Positions 35,301 to 48,100 of a stretch of DNA of 64,000 nt are shown here, piece by piece. A program made the position numbers and the translations under genes. Source of the stretch: Owenia fusiformis (Eukaryota; Annelida; Polychaeta; Sabellida; Oweniidae); contig CAIIXF020000003.1 of the NCBI GenBank assembly GCA_903813345.2, forward strand, positions 23,451,248-23,515,247, written 5' to 3'. The notes beneath the pieces were generated by a model. It searched no databases, had not been told where the DNA came from, and saw only the letters and a list, made by a program, of their open reading frames with translations. Each line of letters opens with the position of its first letter. Positions within the stretch are counted from its first letter, which is position 1.

Positions 35301-37326
35301 GTGTAGATCGAAAATTATTAACCTTTCCAAAATGCTCCACGTGCATACCAACGACCAACAACCGCTGTCGAAATTAAAAATACGTTATATCAAAAAGGCA
35401 TAAATAAGGCAAGTCTTTTCCTGCCTAGCCCCGTCAATTCGGTCACCATTTTGACTATTCAATCATTTTCACCTGGTAACTTGAGTTGTTTTACAAAAAT
35501 TATGTTTCCCATTGCCTAATTGATAAAGAATCGCCGAACTTGAATTGCCATCGTATATTTTGGAATCAAAAGCTTAAAGGATTTCTCGTAGTTTGTCATG
35601 TGTGCCAAAAAGTGAATCCTTCGAATACAAACAGTGTCACCAAAATTACTTAGGTTTGCTTTGATCAGTGTACATAGTAAGTCCAAGGCAAGCAAGTGGA
35701 TGAACAGTATGCCCTGAAATAAAGGAGGATTGGACGCCGTTATTCAAACTCGATGCCCGGCGTAGAACAATTTGGTAACACTATTACTCATATTTTGAAG
35801 ACTAGAACTGCTGAGGAAGCTTGAATGCTACCAAAATATTCCCAATGACCATCTTTCAACGAAATACTTGGTTCAAAGAGAACCTTATAGAAATATTTTA
35901 CTAATTTGTTCCACTGCAGGCAACGAAGTATCGAGTTTGAATAATGGCTGCCAATCCTCCTGTCCAGGTCTTTGTATCTTGGATACATCCAAACGTTCAG
36001 AAAGTTAAAAAGTCATTGACCACCTCTAATGTATACAAATGCGTAACATGGGTGGACATTTGTTTTATTTATATGGGTTTGTTTCAATTACAAATTCGAA
36101 ATAAATGTGAGGCTGACATTTTAAGTCAAAAGAACCATTTAATGTACGCATTTAAAACCAATCTACAAATACATCCGACAGTCAGTTTATATTTAGTTAA
36201 ACGTCTTTATTTATTTTATCTTAGAATTTGTAAACGTAAAAAAAGGTTAACGTTCTTAAAAGAAATAAAGATGATTTTAATTATGATTGTATCGTATGTT
36301 TTTTTGTTATCCTTATAGTTTTTATTTCTCTTATGCTCATAAGTAACCTTCGATCTTTTATTTATTTCTTTTTTTAGTGTCGGTGCGAATGCCATGCATT
36401 ATTCTTGGGGACTTATACTGACCCTAAAGTTGAAACTGTCAAAACAAGTCAATATAAAACCACATTTTATGTTTTTCAGATGAATCGAATTTAACAACAA
36501 CATGGAGTGATACAATCTCCTGGTCATTAAGTCCATTCTACGAAAACAAAATTAAGTTTTATTGTTTTGTTATTGTGTACAATGTCTACAACATTTATTT
36601 TCATTAGCGGATTTTTCAAAAGGACCAGATTTCCTTTTTTATTGTTACATTTAGCCTTGTCCAAGTCGGTATCTTTTACTTATCCTGATCTTGGATTATT
36701 ATCGGCGATCATAACAGAAATCAAGATAAGTAAAAGAGATCGACTCGGGCAAGGCTATGTACATTGTAAAAACACGAAAATTCCAAATGAAACAAAATGT
36801 TGAAACCTCAAAACTCAGGCAAATGGGTTTGACCACAAAGGTTTTTATCAGAGTCCCTTAACATTGATGAACCCTAAAATTCAAGAAAAGGTTTGAATTG
36901 GGAGTTTTTGGAATGACTAAACAGACATTTAATTTGTGATATGGTGCAAGCTAATGATCTTACGTAAAATATTGACGTTGTCACTATGGAAACAGAACAA
37001 CAAACCTCATCAAACCATATCAAATCATGGTCAGTGACCTGTCAGTTTTCCAGTTCTATAGTTATTTGTACCGGGTAAATTAGTTTCAGCTCAAGAAAAT
37101 CATTTTCATTCTTGAAATAAATCAAAAAAATCTTGACGTTTTTAAACCTTATGTCACACGGCACAGTCACTATACAATATCTATTGTGTAAATGTACTCA
37201 CCTATCTTGGTCCTTTTGACATTCACAGTCTCGCCTGTCATAAAATGTTAGCCGTTTGTAGCATTTTAGGCCTTCAATAGAACTCACGACCAAAACTATC
37301 ACAGCTAAACAAAGTAACACTTTCAT
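32312..37326 (-). CDS. Secreted Ly6/uPAR-like (three-finger) protein
   Basis: Three exons on the minus strand, GT-AG and phase-matched: 37202-37326, 33850-33947, 32312-32427; 112 residues. Exon 1 gives a clear signal peptide (MKVLLCLAVIVLVVSSIEG) followed by LKCYKR, the usual start of a mature Ly6 domain. The mature part has cysteines in the order C, CEC, C, C, C, CC, C and ends its core with KKTCCRTDNCN, the family's CCxxDxCN hallmark. Ly6 proteins act outside the cell, free or GPI-anchored. I see no hydrophobic GPI tail; exon 3 adds about 37 residues with two more cysteines instead, so this looks secreted. Exon 3 is the least certain part, although its acceptor (TTTATTGTTGCAG) is good. The true last exon could be elsewhere. 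Confidence 0.72.
32500..33650. repeat. 31-bp minisatellite in intron 2 of the Ly6-like gene
   Basis: About 37 copies of a 31-bp unit, CATGTGAAGCAGCAACATAA then GAAACAGTAGA, run almost head to tail; the copies before 32,760 are more diverged. Because 31 is one more than a multiple of 3, each minus-strand frame reads the same 31-residue pattern (SYVAASH, FLCCCFTC, FLMLLLHM), so several overlapping open frames of 72-207 codons appear. They are by-products of the repeat, lie inside an intron and lack any other sign of coding. Confidence 0.9.
34214..34257. repeat. (CGTA/CGTG)n microsatellite
   Basis: GCGTACGTACGTACGTGCGT followed by more GCGTG units; alternating purine-pyrimidine throughout. A simple repeat, the most CpG-rich short tract in the window. 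Confidence 0.9.
35721..35965. repeat. Inverted-repeat element in Ly6-like intron 1
   Basis: AAGGAGGATTGGACGCCGTT, then ATTCAAACTCGAT on the left, is mirrored by ATCGAGTTTGAAT, AATGGCTGCCAATCCTCCT on the right, with small gaps. MITE-like, 245 bp, non-coding. Confidence 0.65.
36651..36757. repeat. Palindromic MITE GCCTTGCCCAAGTCGG, copy 2
   Basis: TTAGCCTTGTCCAAGTCGGT pairs with GACTCGGGCAAGGCTA, enclosing ACTTATCCTGATCTTGG and its complement. It is about 85% identical to the copy at 31,709-31,815. Confidence 0.8.
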
Positions 37327-38371
37327 TTCGTTCTATTATATTATATTTGTATAAATCGCAAAATTGTATAAATTATTTTGTCCTTGTGTCCGTCGTGCTC
37401 AAGTTCTTAATGAACACGAGTTACCGCTGGTGCTGTTTTAAAGAAACTACAAACAAAATATATAAAGCCCGGACACCATGAACTAGGACCATGGATTCTT
37501 TCATATGCAAATGTAAATAGCCTAATTCGAATAAGTCAATATATTTTTTCGTGTACGATGTGGAGGAGTGGGCACGAATTATGAGTAATTTAAGACCGGA
37601 ACATACACGAGTTCACAGATCTTGAATAAATTATATGCCTTTCGGTTATAATGTGACAAAAATATAAAAAATTGATTTAATCTGTAGTTTAATTAAAAAT
37701 GTCCTCAAATATTGGCTTTTTGTAGTCCTAGATGTAAAATACCAAACGGTCGCACTTTGTAGGATAATTAAAGGTGGACAGAGAGTGGAATGGTCTTTAT
37801 TGACGGAAAAATTAATATAGAAATAACTTTTATATAAATAACTATATTATGACACTTAAACTTATACTCAATTTTTCAAACCTTAGAAATAGGTTAAATC
37901 ATGACTAGTGCGAATGTCCATTCAGAAATTTATACACGGGTGATGTCGTGTTTTAAACGATAAAAGATGAAAAGATGGTAAAGAGGAGGATAGGGGAAAT
38001 CCTGTCGATGTCATCCGGGATGGGGCATACAGGTGTAATGTCTTCGTGTTTATGGTTTTATGACTGTATCGAAACAGTTGAATCATCTTTATGTGAACTA
38101 CTGATCCCAACTACATCACTGACCCACCTGGAGAAGGGTATTCTAACAGTTTGAAATAGACAAAACTGAATGACAAAAAACACGTGCATAAAATAAACAA
38201 ATAAATACATAAATAAATAAATGAATGATTATTTATATGAACTAGTACACCCAGAATCTCTTTTTAAAAGTACCGTTTTAAGGTCGTAAAGATTCGAAAT
38301 TAATTTTGTTGTTTCTAATACCAAGTACTGACTCAAGGCTCTAGGTACTAACGTGCGAGAAAAGCCCTATA

Positions 38372-38807
38372 TACAGGATGAGCCAAAAAGGTAACCCGAA
38401 ATGGCTAACGCAACCCTTGAAACATTGAAACACGGGATAAGATTGGAGATGAGAGCCATTACACAAGTTGCCTGTGCTCGTGTAGCCTAGTGAACACCAA
38501 TAAATCAAGTTTACCTCTAGACACCGAACGCCAGCAATTTACAGCATGATCTTGACCATTGAATATGTACCCATGGAAGTTGGTATACTCAACTGTAACC
38601 AAGAACATTGAACAAGGTTGAATTGTATTACACATCATGCCCGTAGCCAGAGAGGGAGATGTGAAAAAATTGTGAAAATCTCCCCCCCTGAAAAAACTCC
38701 CCTCCTGGTAAAAGCTGGCTAGGGGCATATAGTAAAGCACATGACGGATAAAACCATGCTGAATGACTGAGTATGTTTGGGTTACCCTTTTCGGGCTCAC
38801 CCTGTAC
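38372..38807. mobile_element. TA-flanked inverted-repeat element with a second element nested inside
   Basis: The ends TACAGGATGAGCCAAAAAGG and TTTTCGGGCTCACCCTGTA are inverted repeats flanked by TA, and each continues into a GGTAACCC/GGGTTACCC pair, as in Tc1/mariner-type non-autonomous elements. Inside, 38,636-38,735 reads GCCCGTAGCCAGAGAGGGAG to AAGCTGGCTAGGGGCAT, a diverged CAGGCCCGTAACC element, so the insertion order is readable. No transposase is visible. Confidence 0.65.
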
Positions 38808-39010
38808 TAACTTAGTCAGTGTATCTAGAGTGTGGGGATGAATATATCTGCATTCTTGCCAAACCTGAGATAGTCATAGAATATCTATTTTACTGCTGGT
38901 GCAAGCCTCTGCATTATCAGGGGACCATCAGTGCCCGCATCGGGGCTTACAAGTTAGTAACGGCCCAGGGACCAGTTCTAATCTTAGTAGACGCATTTCG
39001 TTCAGTGACA

Positions 39011-39020
39011 TCTCGCGAGA
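39011..39020 (+). promoter_or_regulatory. TCTCGCGAGA core-promoter element upstream of KIF15
   Basis: A perfect TCTCGCGAGA palindrome lies 147 bp before the KIF15 ATG, followed directly by a partial second copy (TCTCGC). In vertebrates this is a known housekeeping promoter element bound by BANP (also linked to KAISO). Its place just upstream of a cell-cycle kinesin in otherwise CpG-poor DNA supports a promoter role. The transcription start itself is not identified. Confidence 0.6.
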
Positions 39021-39157
39021 TCTCGCAAGCGCCAAAAATTTGAAAATATTTACAAATTTCGGAGATATATTTCGATGATTCTACGCATTTGCTGGACATT
39101 GAACTTAAATACTTACAGCTATATGTATTGATCCCGTACTGTAGTTCGACAGTAACC

Positions 39158-42100
39158 ATGAAAGGGGATGGTAAGTACACGTAATTATTGGTAAAATCGA
39201 ACTCAAACAAATCTGGAAAATATTTTCGACTTTTTTTTCAAATAAAATTCTTCAAACTCAAAGTTAGAAAGTACAACAAGTGTTAGTACACATAGCCTAA
39301 CACCTTGTGAAAAACCAAAAAAATGATAATATTAGCTGACATAAACGTGCCAGGATATTAGCAACAACAACAAATTAAATAATATGCTTCGGTCCCCCAA
39401 ATCTGTCAGCCTGTCTGTCAGTACATGACAGGGTTCTCACTTGACTATATCCTATTTAGTCTGAATTATATTCAGACTATAAGGCACATATGTTAAAGTT
39501 TAGATATGTGTTTACATAGGAAGTGCTATTCAAAATGGCTGATTGGGTAAAATTAATTTGCACATTTGTTACTTCAACTAGCTTTATTTCCACTTGACAA
39601 TATGCTGTGTTACTTTTTATTGCATTTAATTGTACCTTACTACTTAATTGAAATTTTGTAATGTTTATTTTATTGAAGAAATGGTTCCTCTAATTGATAA
39701 TTTTCCACAGGAAAGTAGTACATCATAACAGACTGACTTCTAGTCAGTTTGTTGGATACATACTAGGGTTCTCACAAGGAAATTTTTAGACCCTAGATCT
39801 CGCGGTATCGCAACTACTCCTCCCTCATGTGAGATCAGAGATATCCTATGAGTATACTTTTCAAAATACTACTTAAGGCCAGGGTGCTTGTTGGGAAATC
39901 TTCTGCATTCCTCAATTGAGTCGCATGTTATTGTTCAAACAAGAATCACTCCTTCCCCACATTATCTACATCTTCCAGTTTTGCACAAATAGTGCACATA
40001 TGTACTTAGAAAAGACTTGTTAGAAGATTTGTTTGGTAAATTGTATAAAAACGAGAAAATTCAGTGAAAAAATTTCTGAATTTTTTCACTGAATTTTCTT
40101 GTTTTTTATACACTTTATCGAAACATTCTTGTTACAATTCTTTTCTAGGCATATAAATGTACTCTTTGTGCAAATCTGGAAGATGTAGGCCATGTGGGAG
40201 AGGAGTGATTCTTGTTTGAAAAATAACATGTGACTCAACTGAGGAATGCAGAAAATTTCCCATCATGCACCCTGACCTTAAGATTATCTTCCTATTTGAA
40301 TCACAATATACATTTCTAAAAGGTTTCTGACTTCCTATTCCTTGTTTTTATCCAGTTTTATGTATTTTCTCAAGAGTTTTACCACAAATAATGTGACAAA
40401 AATGTAAAATTAGACTCCGGGAAAATATATCTGTCAGCCCGTCTGTCAGTACACGACAATGTTGACTTAGGCCTATACCTTTGTTCAATTAATATGTCAA
40501 ATTAGAGCTGTATATCCATTCCAACAGTTTTAACCATTCTTGTTGTTGATATCATTTTTTTATCCCGTGCCAGGACTATAGTCCTGAAAACGTCTCAATC
40601 TTTTGCCTGTAGGATTATAACATGGGAGAATTTTCTACGCCACTTACACTTAAGATACCTACTTCAATATATTCCTTGGTATTTTAGCATTCTTTTTGCA
40701 CGGGATAATCCTTTTTGTGCTTCGATGTTGCTGAATGGTCCATCAATACTTACTGTTCTCTCTGTTGCCAAAATCTGTGTATTATCACTTGTGTAACTGA
40801 TCTCCAGGGGTCTATTCTTGTACCATTCTTAGTAAAGAACATTCGCAATTCGTAAATTTTACGAAATTACGGAAATGCAACTTTCTGAAATTGGCAAATT
40901 TATCAATGGACTTACGAACATTTGTTACCACGAACGGTACAAGAACGGGCCCCAGGAGGACAAATCACACCCACGGGCCTTTATTTATATAGTTGAGATT
41001 TTAATGAATATATGATATACATCAATCTTGTGATTCGTCAAATCACACGATGAGGATGTCATATTTTGACATATTTTGGGTAATTATTATGTAACACATT
41101 GTTCATTTGGCTATTCTTATATATATTTCAGTTGTAAAAAAATTGTAAAACTGTCAATGAATATAATATTATATTATAAGAATTTCTGATCAAGGGGGAA
41201 GCAGTGTTTTCTCTCTTGCATAGATGGAAATATATTACTACATGATTTTAAGTTTTAGTCGTTGAAATCAAAAATCTTGGAAGATGGAGGTTCTAATGCC
41301 CTTGTCTCATTATCACCCAAGTAGAGAAGAAAGAATGAAAAATGACCCCTCTCGGGAAAATTGGGTATCAATACAAAATATATTCATTCAAATATACAGG
41401 CAGTTAATATTTTTTGCAGGTAACTCAAGTTCACTATCTTCGACTTCTGGGTAAGTTATCATTGTAGACTTGGTTGTTATTGCAGTCATTTCTGTTTGAG
41501 TCTACCTTTTGTATAAACATATAGCTGAGATACAAATTATTGTTTAACTAACAAGGAATATTTTGGAATATATATTTGAGATGATCATAACTGTATATAT
41601 ATTAACCCTCGACTTTATTTTCATTTATTTTCTCTTTATATGTAAGTATATAGAGATTATCCTATATGAGGTTCAGGATATTGGGATTATCCCGAGGCCA
41701 ATATAATATATCTGCCCGAGGGCCGTAGGTCCCGAGGGTAGATATATTATATTGGCCAAGGGATAATCCAAATATCCTGAACCGACTATAGGATGATCTG
41801 TTTATCCCATACCAATCAACTTGTTCAATTGGCCAAAGTTCAGAAACTTTGCAACCAACCGTGGAATTATTTTAAAATATTCATGTCCAGTTTTGTATTC
41901 TTGTCCGTAGCCGGATTTTCCTGTTCAAATCTTTGATTATTAACGGGGTATACTGCTCCTTTCCTTCTTTAAAGCATCAAACAGATCGCGATTGTCTGCG
42001 TTTTTCTCCATTGTCGTTTACAGTATGCGAACGTTACAAAAATAACCAATACGGGAACAGCGATTATGACGTAGCAGGTAGATAAACTATATCTGCCCGC

Positions 42101-45100
42101 TCGGAGCGGGACGTAAAGCTATATCTGCCCGCTGATGAAAATATAAGTTTTTACAAACCGGCTTTATGTACCCGTAACACGTCCAAGTATGGGATAAAAG
42201 AGTCTTTAGTATTGCACTCATCTTAAAATATTATTCAATAGAACTGGTGTCATGTCTAATTTAATGATTTTCAGAGATGGGGACTCGATCAAGGTGTACC
42301 TGCGGGTACGCCCCATGGACAGTTCCATAGACAGCAGCACTAATTGCTTAGATGTAAACACAAACAGAAATTCAATTGTCATGCAATGCAAACCTGAGCC
42401 AAAATTATTCACATATGACTGTGTAGGGGATTCTAATATAACACAGGTAAGGATGGGTAAATGTCTCCGCTCAATCGATATTCCCCTTGTATTCAGTTTA
42501 CTAAGTATTACCTCTATGTGAGAAGTTGATGATTGTGATTCTTCCAGCTTTAGACCTACAGTACATAGATCTCATTAACACTTGCATTAGTTTCCCTTTG
42601 AAGAGTGGTACTCCTTGATTTGCAGGACAGCGTGTTCCAAACAGCAGCAACTGACATCATAGAATCAAGCATTAGTGGCTATAATGGGACCATATTCGCT
42701 TAGTAAGTAATCCATTGATTGTTATATAAGCAACTTTTGCAATATAAAGACCGTGATAGAACATTTAAATATTGTAGATTTTTAAAATAATTTAACATTA
42801 AAGGCTAGAAGTCTTGATTCATTGTTTAAATAAGAAATGATTACTGTATTCATAAAAAATGACCTTTCATAAATTTTATTCATATTTACAACCCCTAGAA
42901 GTGATGCATATTTAACATACTATTTTATGTCATCACCAGAAGTGTTTATATATTGTTACTTGTTAGTCTCCAACAATTTTGTGTTTGGTGGTCAGCTCTG
43001 TAGCAAATGGCAGGTGGTGACACGTTAATGTCTGTTGTCTGTTGTTAGATTATATTTCCACCTCTGAGACAACCAATGAAAAGTACTGAAGACCTGACGT
43101 GTGTACATAACCATTTTCTTTTTCTTCCAGTGGTCAAACAGGGTCAGGTAAAACATACACAATGTTAGGACCTTCTGAACTGGAGAGCTTCCAGAATGAC
43201 AAGCGAGGACTGATTCCACGCAGCTTTGAGCACCTTTTCCAAAATATCCGGGGTAAAACTGAATCTGTAAGTAGGTTTATTGAATTAAGAAATATATGCA
43301 TTAAAAGTTTAATTGAATACCACTCATAACATATATGGGACACCCTGTATTCCTTACCTTGTAAGATCCAAGTTCCTCTATATCTTGTGCCTGGAAGTGA
43401 AAAATTTCAAAGCCACAGTGCCATGGGAAGTAACCAAGATTTTGCTCGAAGCCTGAATCCCAATGAACCCTAGTCATGCTTGTATGAGGAAAAATAGAAG
43501 GCTCTCTACCTTTGTTCATTTTATCTTGTGTTTCTTGTCTCCTTAATACCTGTTTTAAAAGTCACTCAGTACATTAAACATCACTATACAGTATTGCATT
43601 ATATTGATATATTTTGTGATTCAGACTGACAATGATACAAAATGGGAGTTCCTTATCAAAGTGTCATTCCTTGAGATCTACCAAGAACAAGTGTATGACT
43701 TACTTGATACAACAGCTGCCCCTAAGCACCTGAGGGAAGACATCAAGAGAGGGGTCTATGTAGAAGCTCTCACTGAGTATACTGTCAGCAATGCAGCTGA
43801 GGCTTACGAGGTAAATATTTTGTGACTTGGAAAGTTAAATTACATGTTTTAAGAGAACTTTTAAGTGAATGTGTAATAAGACCCAGAGGGATGCTTCAGT
43901 ATATTCCATGGACCTCTTTACAGGCATTTGAATTCCTTTACATTTATACTCAATTTGGCAAGTAAATACCAAGTGGAGAACTTAGTAGCCCATCTACTTT
44001 CTATTTGTTAAGAACGTATATCTGTTGTGTACAAACATGAGGTTATGTTTGGTTGGTCAGAAATATGGAGTAAGTACTTCAATTCATACATTTGATCAAG
44101 AGGTGGCTGCATCATATTAAATGAATGTAACCAAACTTTTCATTAATAAATTCAGGTGTTATCCACTGGTTGGAACAGCCGCACTGTAGCAAGCACACAA
44201 ATGAACAGAGAGAGTTCAAGAAGTCATGCTGTGATGACTGTCACCATAGAGTCAAAGGTGAGGCAACTTGTATAATCAATTTCAATATACAATGTGACCC
44301 AATAGTAGGTTTACAGTTATTCAACAATCCGTATACTGTAACTGTAAACCTACTTTTGGGCCAACCGGTATTTGCCCACAAATCAATATTGTAACAAACA
44401 AGTCGATTGCTTTGATTTGAAATGTTCAGAATATTGATCGATAAACTGATTGAATTGAATTGTGATTGTAGGAGACCAGAGGAGAAGTAGAGAATGTTCG
44501 GATGTCCCAGTTACATCTCGTTGATCTCGCAGGTTCCGAGAGGCAGAAAGACACAAATGCCGTTGGTGGTCGATTAAAAGAAGCAGGGAGCATAAATAAA
44601 TCTCTTTCCACTCTTGGACACGTCATGATGACGTTGGTAGAGAAAGGAAAGGGAAAACAGCGGTTTGTGCCATATAGAGACTCCAAGTTGACCTTCCTTC
44701 TTAGGGTGAGGTTCTTGATAGTAAAAGAACTTACTTCAAATTTTAAATCATACTTTAAGTAATGTTGATACTACATACTTGTACTTGTTAATTTGTTTTA
44801 TATTAAGAGATTTTTATGCACCCCTCCCTAATCTTGCACAGTTAGAATCAGATGTGGAATTTAGAAGCTTTATCAGCATGAAAAACTGATCTAGAAAAAA
44901 GGTCTGTTGCTTTTACGATAAAATGCCTCGAAAACCTTTTTCCTTGAGGTATTTTTAAATTGGTATCCGTATTATATTATTTTATAATGCATTGTACTGT
45001 TGTGATAACATGTACTTCCAGGATGCTTTGGGGGGCAATGCCAAAACATTTATGATTGCATGTGTACATCCTGGCTTCAAGTAAGTTATACTAACCTGTA

Positions 45101-48100
45101 TTTACTATTTGAAACATATCAAAAACAATTTAATGCAGTATAGAAGTACAACATAAATATTGTTATATCACATCTATTATAACATTTTCCTCTTCTTTTT
45201 CTTCATGTTTTAAGATTTCAGAAAATGTGTATTATGTAATACTTTGTAGAGAAGGGTGACTCGACCCGACTCGAGAGGCCAAACCCGAGACCCGACCCGA
45301 CCTTATCCGCACTTGACCCAACTCTTATATTTTGCTTATGTTTTTCAGGTGTATAGGGGAGACTTTATCAACTCTCCAATTTGCCAGAAGGGCAAAGATG
45401 ATCAAAAACAAGGTGAGGAAATCAAACACTTCCTTTTCATTTAGTAATCTGTTAGTCTATTTACTTGTCTGTCCAATGGCAATGACATGGCTGAGGATAA
45501 GAACAGCTCAGATACTAATGAACCAAATTTGCTTGTTGGGATTAATTACTCTGTGTAGTTGCTATTTTCTAGATACTACATGCTTTTCCACACTAGAGAC
45601 AACTTTCCTATAATGTGATTCCCATTGTAATTTAGTTAAATGTTTTCCTCAAATTGATTCAATACTTTGGGATGTTCTTGGTGTTTTTACGAATAAACAT
45701 TCATGTTCTGGTACATAAAATATAGATAGGATGATGGACTTTGTGTTTTACTCCAAAAATCGTTCATATTCTGGTAAATAAGATATTGATAGGATGGTTG
45801 ACTTTGTATATTTGAAAAAATTTCTCACACATGTTTTAACTACTACACTACACTACACTATGTAGTGCAATTTATTGCTTCAAATGATGTTGTTTCTCTG
45901 TTTCAGGCTGTTGTAAACGAGGACACAAGGGGGAATATACTGGCCCTACAGGCTGAAATTAAATACCTGAAGATGTGTTTGGCATCAAGTGGCATTGAAA
46001 ATATGTCACAACCATCAGGTATGTACAGAGTGAGCCATTGAACATATCTGATACTTAACTATTCAAATTTATTGTATTCAGTCGAATAAATTTAATTCAT
46101 GTGTGAAGGCATTTCTATCTCCACCTAGAAATGGAGTCTGGTGGCAACACTTGGGCCTGTTAGAAATTGTTTCTAAATATAACTTGGTCAATTTCTCCAT
46201 GTAATTTAATGGAGGGGTTTCCTCAAAAAGTGAAATGCAAGTGTAAAGTGAAGTGTAACGCTTGTTTAACCTTCAGGTGATACCACAGAGCCCAATGAAC
46301 CAGCCACAGAAAGTACTGACCCTGGGGTGGAACAGTGGAAGAAGAACTTCATTGATGCCATGCTGTATGTTGAACAGATGCAGAGAAAGAAACAGGTAAT
46401 AGATATGTTGTGGGTCACCTATTAACATTAAAATATGATTATATTAATTATATTGAGTTCATTAAATTTTTCATAGCAGCCTAAATAAATTAAAACAACA
46501 GGCAGAATTCATAAATTTACATAAAAAAGTTGAGAAGTTGAGAAAATCGCCTGTTGCATGCTGCTATTGAAACCCCTGTATAAAACATAAAATCAAGACT
46601 GGGAGTCTCCAGCAATATATAGCATCCCAGAGACAAGAGATGATGTTAGAGTGTATGGAATATGTTTCTAGTTACTTGAAGACAAAGTAAAAGATGCTGA
46701 GAAGCTATTAGAGGAGAAAAGCAAGGCAATACAGAGACAAGAGATGATGTTCAAGTACAAGAATAGCCGTATAGACCAATTGTTGAAACCAGGGAGAGAC
46801 ATAGATTACCAACAATTAAATGTAAGTAAAATACATGTGTGTATTTGTCAAGAAAACATTGCATTTACTTGCAGTGGATCTGAAATTATGATTATTTATA
46901 AGATTGACTTGTATAGGGGATAGAATGAAGTATATGATCCAGTAAACCTTATAGATGTACATAATTATTATATAATCTTAAAAGTACAAAGATTTTTTTA
47001 TTGATTTTTTTATTTAATTTTTTTTAATTTATTTATTTTAAGCTTTTGCATTTAGAAATTGGCTCAAAAACCAAACGAATCAAAGTTTCATCTTAGGATG
47101 AATTTCACTAATTTTGAATTCTTTGTTGTCATGTCTCCAACTTTTTTATGGATGGTGTTCAGTGGTGGTCAGCATTCAGTGTCTGTGATAAATGGCAGGT
47201 GGTGACATTTTGCATGTTAATGCCTTGTTTTTCTTTGTTATAATTTTTAATTATGTCCTCATAGACTGACCTGCAACAGGAGATAGACCTGAGGCACAAA
47301 GGGTGTAGGCGTATAGACGAATACATACAACTGGATACCAGGAGAAAGCTCTTAGAGAGAGAAAGAACAGATTTACTCAACCAAGAGTCATACAGACTTG
47401 GGAGGGCGACAGATCAGAAGCGTGTCCAAGAACTACTAAATGAACTACAGAAGCTTCAACGTAGTGAGGAGCTCAGAGGTAAGTTCAAGGAATACTTTTT
47501 TTGTGAATGTCAAGAGGTTACATACAAACATTTGAATAAGCAGAGCTTGCATGATTTCTGACACTTATTGTTGAATTTTCATATCATAGAAGGTGTATAA
47601 ATACAATGAACAAATAAAATCCATGCACGGTAAGTTAAATTGAATTTCAACCAAACTGATATTATTAATCAGAATGATTCCTTTACTGTTTGTGATATGG
47701 CTTTTGTCTTTTGCTTCTGAAGGGTACATATTATATGTTCATATTTTCTAGATGGTGGGATGGGGAAGTCAACACCAAGTACAAGTGAGAGAGAGGCTAC
47801 TGTTGCCATAGGAACTGAGCGATTGAAATCTCAAATACAAGACATGCAAGCTGAGATGGAATCAGTGAGTAATTTTGAATATTTTGTTTGCTTCTTTATA
47901 TTAATAGTGCATGTAACTGCAATAACAATATACTTAATAGCACTTGTTATGTCACCATGGATGGTGTTTTTGTTTTGGCAGTTGGAGTTTGGCATCTGGT
48001 GTTTGGTGTTGTCATCTGTAACAAATGGCAGGCGATGACATTTCGTATGTTAATGTCTTGTATAATGCTGCTGTGCTTTGTTTCTGGCTTTATTGATACA

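Larger units (their letters stand above)
33948..37201 (-). other. Intron 1 of the Ly6-like gene
   Basis: A 3.25-kb intron (donor GTGAGT at 37,201, acceptor TTTTAG at 33,948). It holds a CGTG/CGTA microsatellite (34,214-34,257), an inverted-repeat element (35,721-35,965) and a palindromic MITE (36,651-36,757). The plus-strand frame at 35,944-36,318 starts in the right arm of the inverted repeat and resembles nothing I know. The rest shows no feature. Confidence 0.6.
37327..39157. other. Divergent intergenic region between the Ly6-like gene and KIF15
   Basis: About 1.8 kb separates the divergent starts of the two genes. It contains the upstream sequence of the Ly6-like gene (AT-rich, TATATAAAG-like stretch near 37,459), nothing recognisable in 37,560-38,350, the nested transposon at 38,372-38,807 and the KIF15 promoter region (about 38,850-39,157). 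Confidence 0.6.
39158..45412 (+). other. KIF15: KIF15 exons 1-10: motor domain
   Basis: Residues 1-358. Motifs: IKVYLRVRP (about 19-27), P-loop GQTGSGKT (about 99-106, split from the preceding Tyr by an intron), [15 protein letters not shown], switch I NRESSRSH (about 222-229), switch [15 protein letters not shown] (about 255-267), [30 protein letters not shown] and the [20 protein letters not shown] segment. All nucleotide-binding residues are intact. [11 protein letters not shown] and the order of segments are typical of kinesin-12. The N-terminal cover ([19 protein letters not shown]) is short. Confidence 0.95.

Noticed and set aside
35944-36318. Plus-strand 124-codon frame starting MAANPPVQVF
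   Set aside because: Its start lies in the arm of an inverted-repeat element, it is antisense to the Ly6-like gene's intron, the later part is AT-rich low-complexity, and no family is recognisable.
45256-45310. GC-rich GACCCGACTCGAGAGG tract in KIF15 intron 9 as a regulatory element
   Set aside because: Looks like a low-complexity ACCCGACCCGA repeat; no motif I can name.
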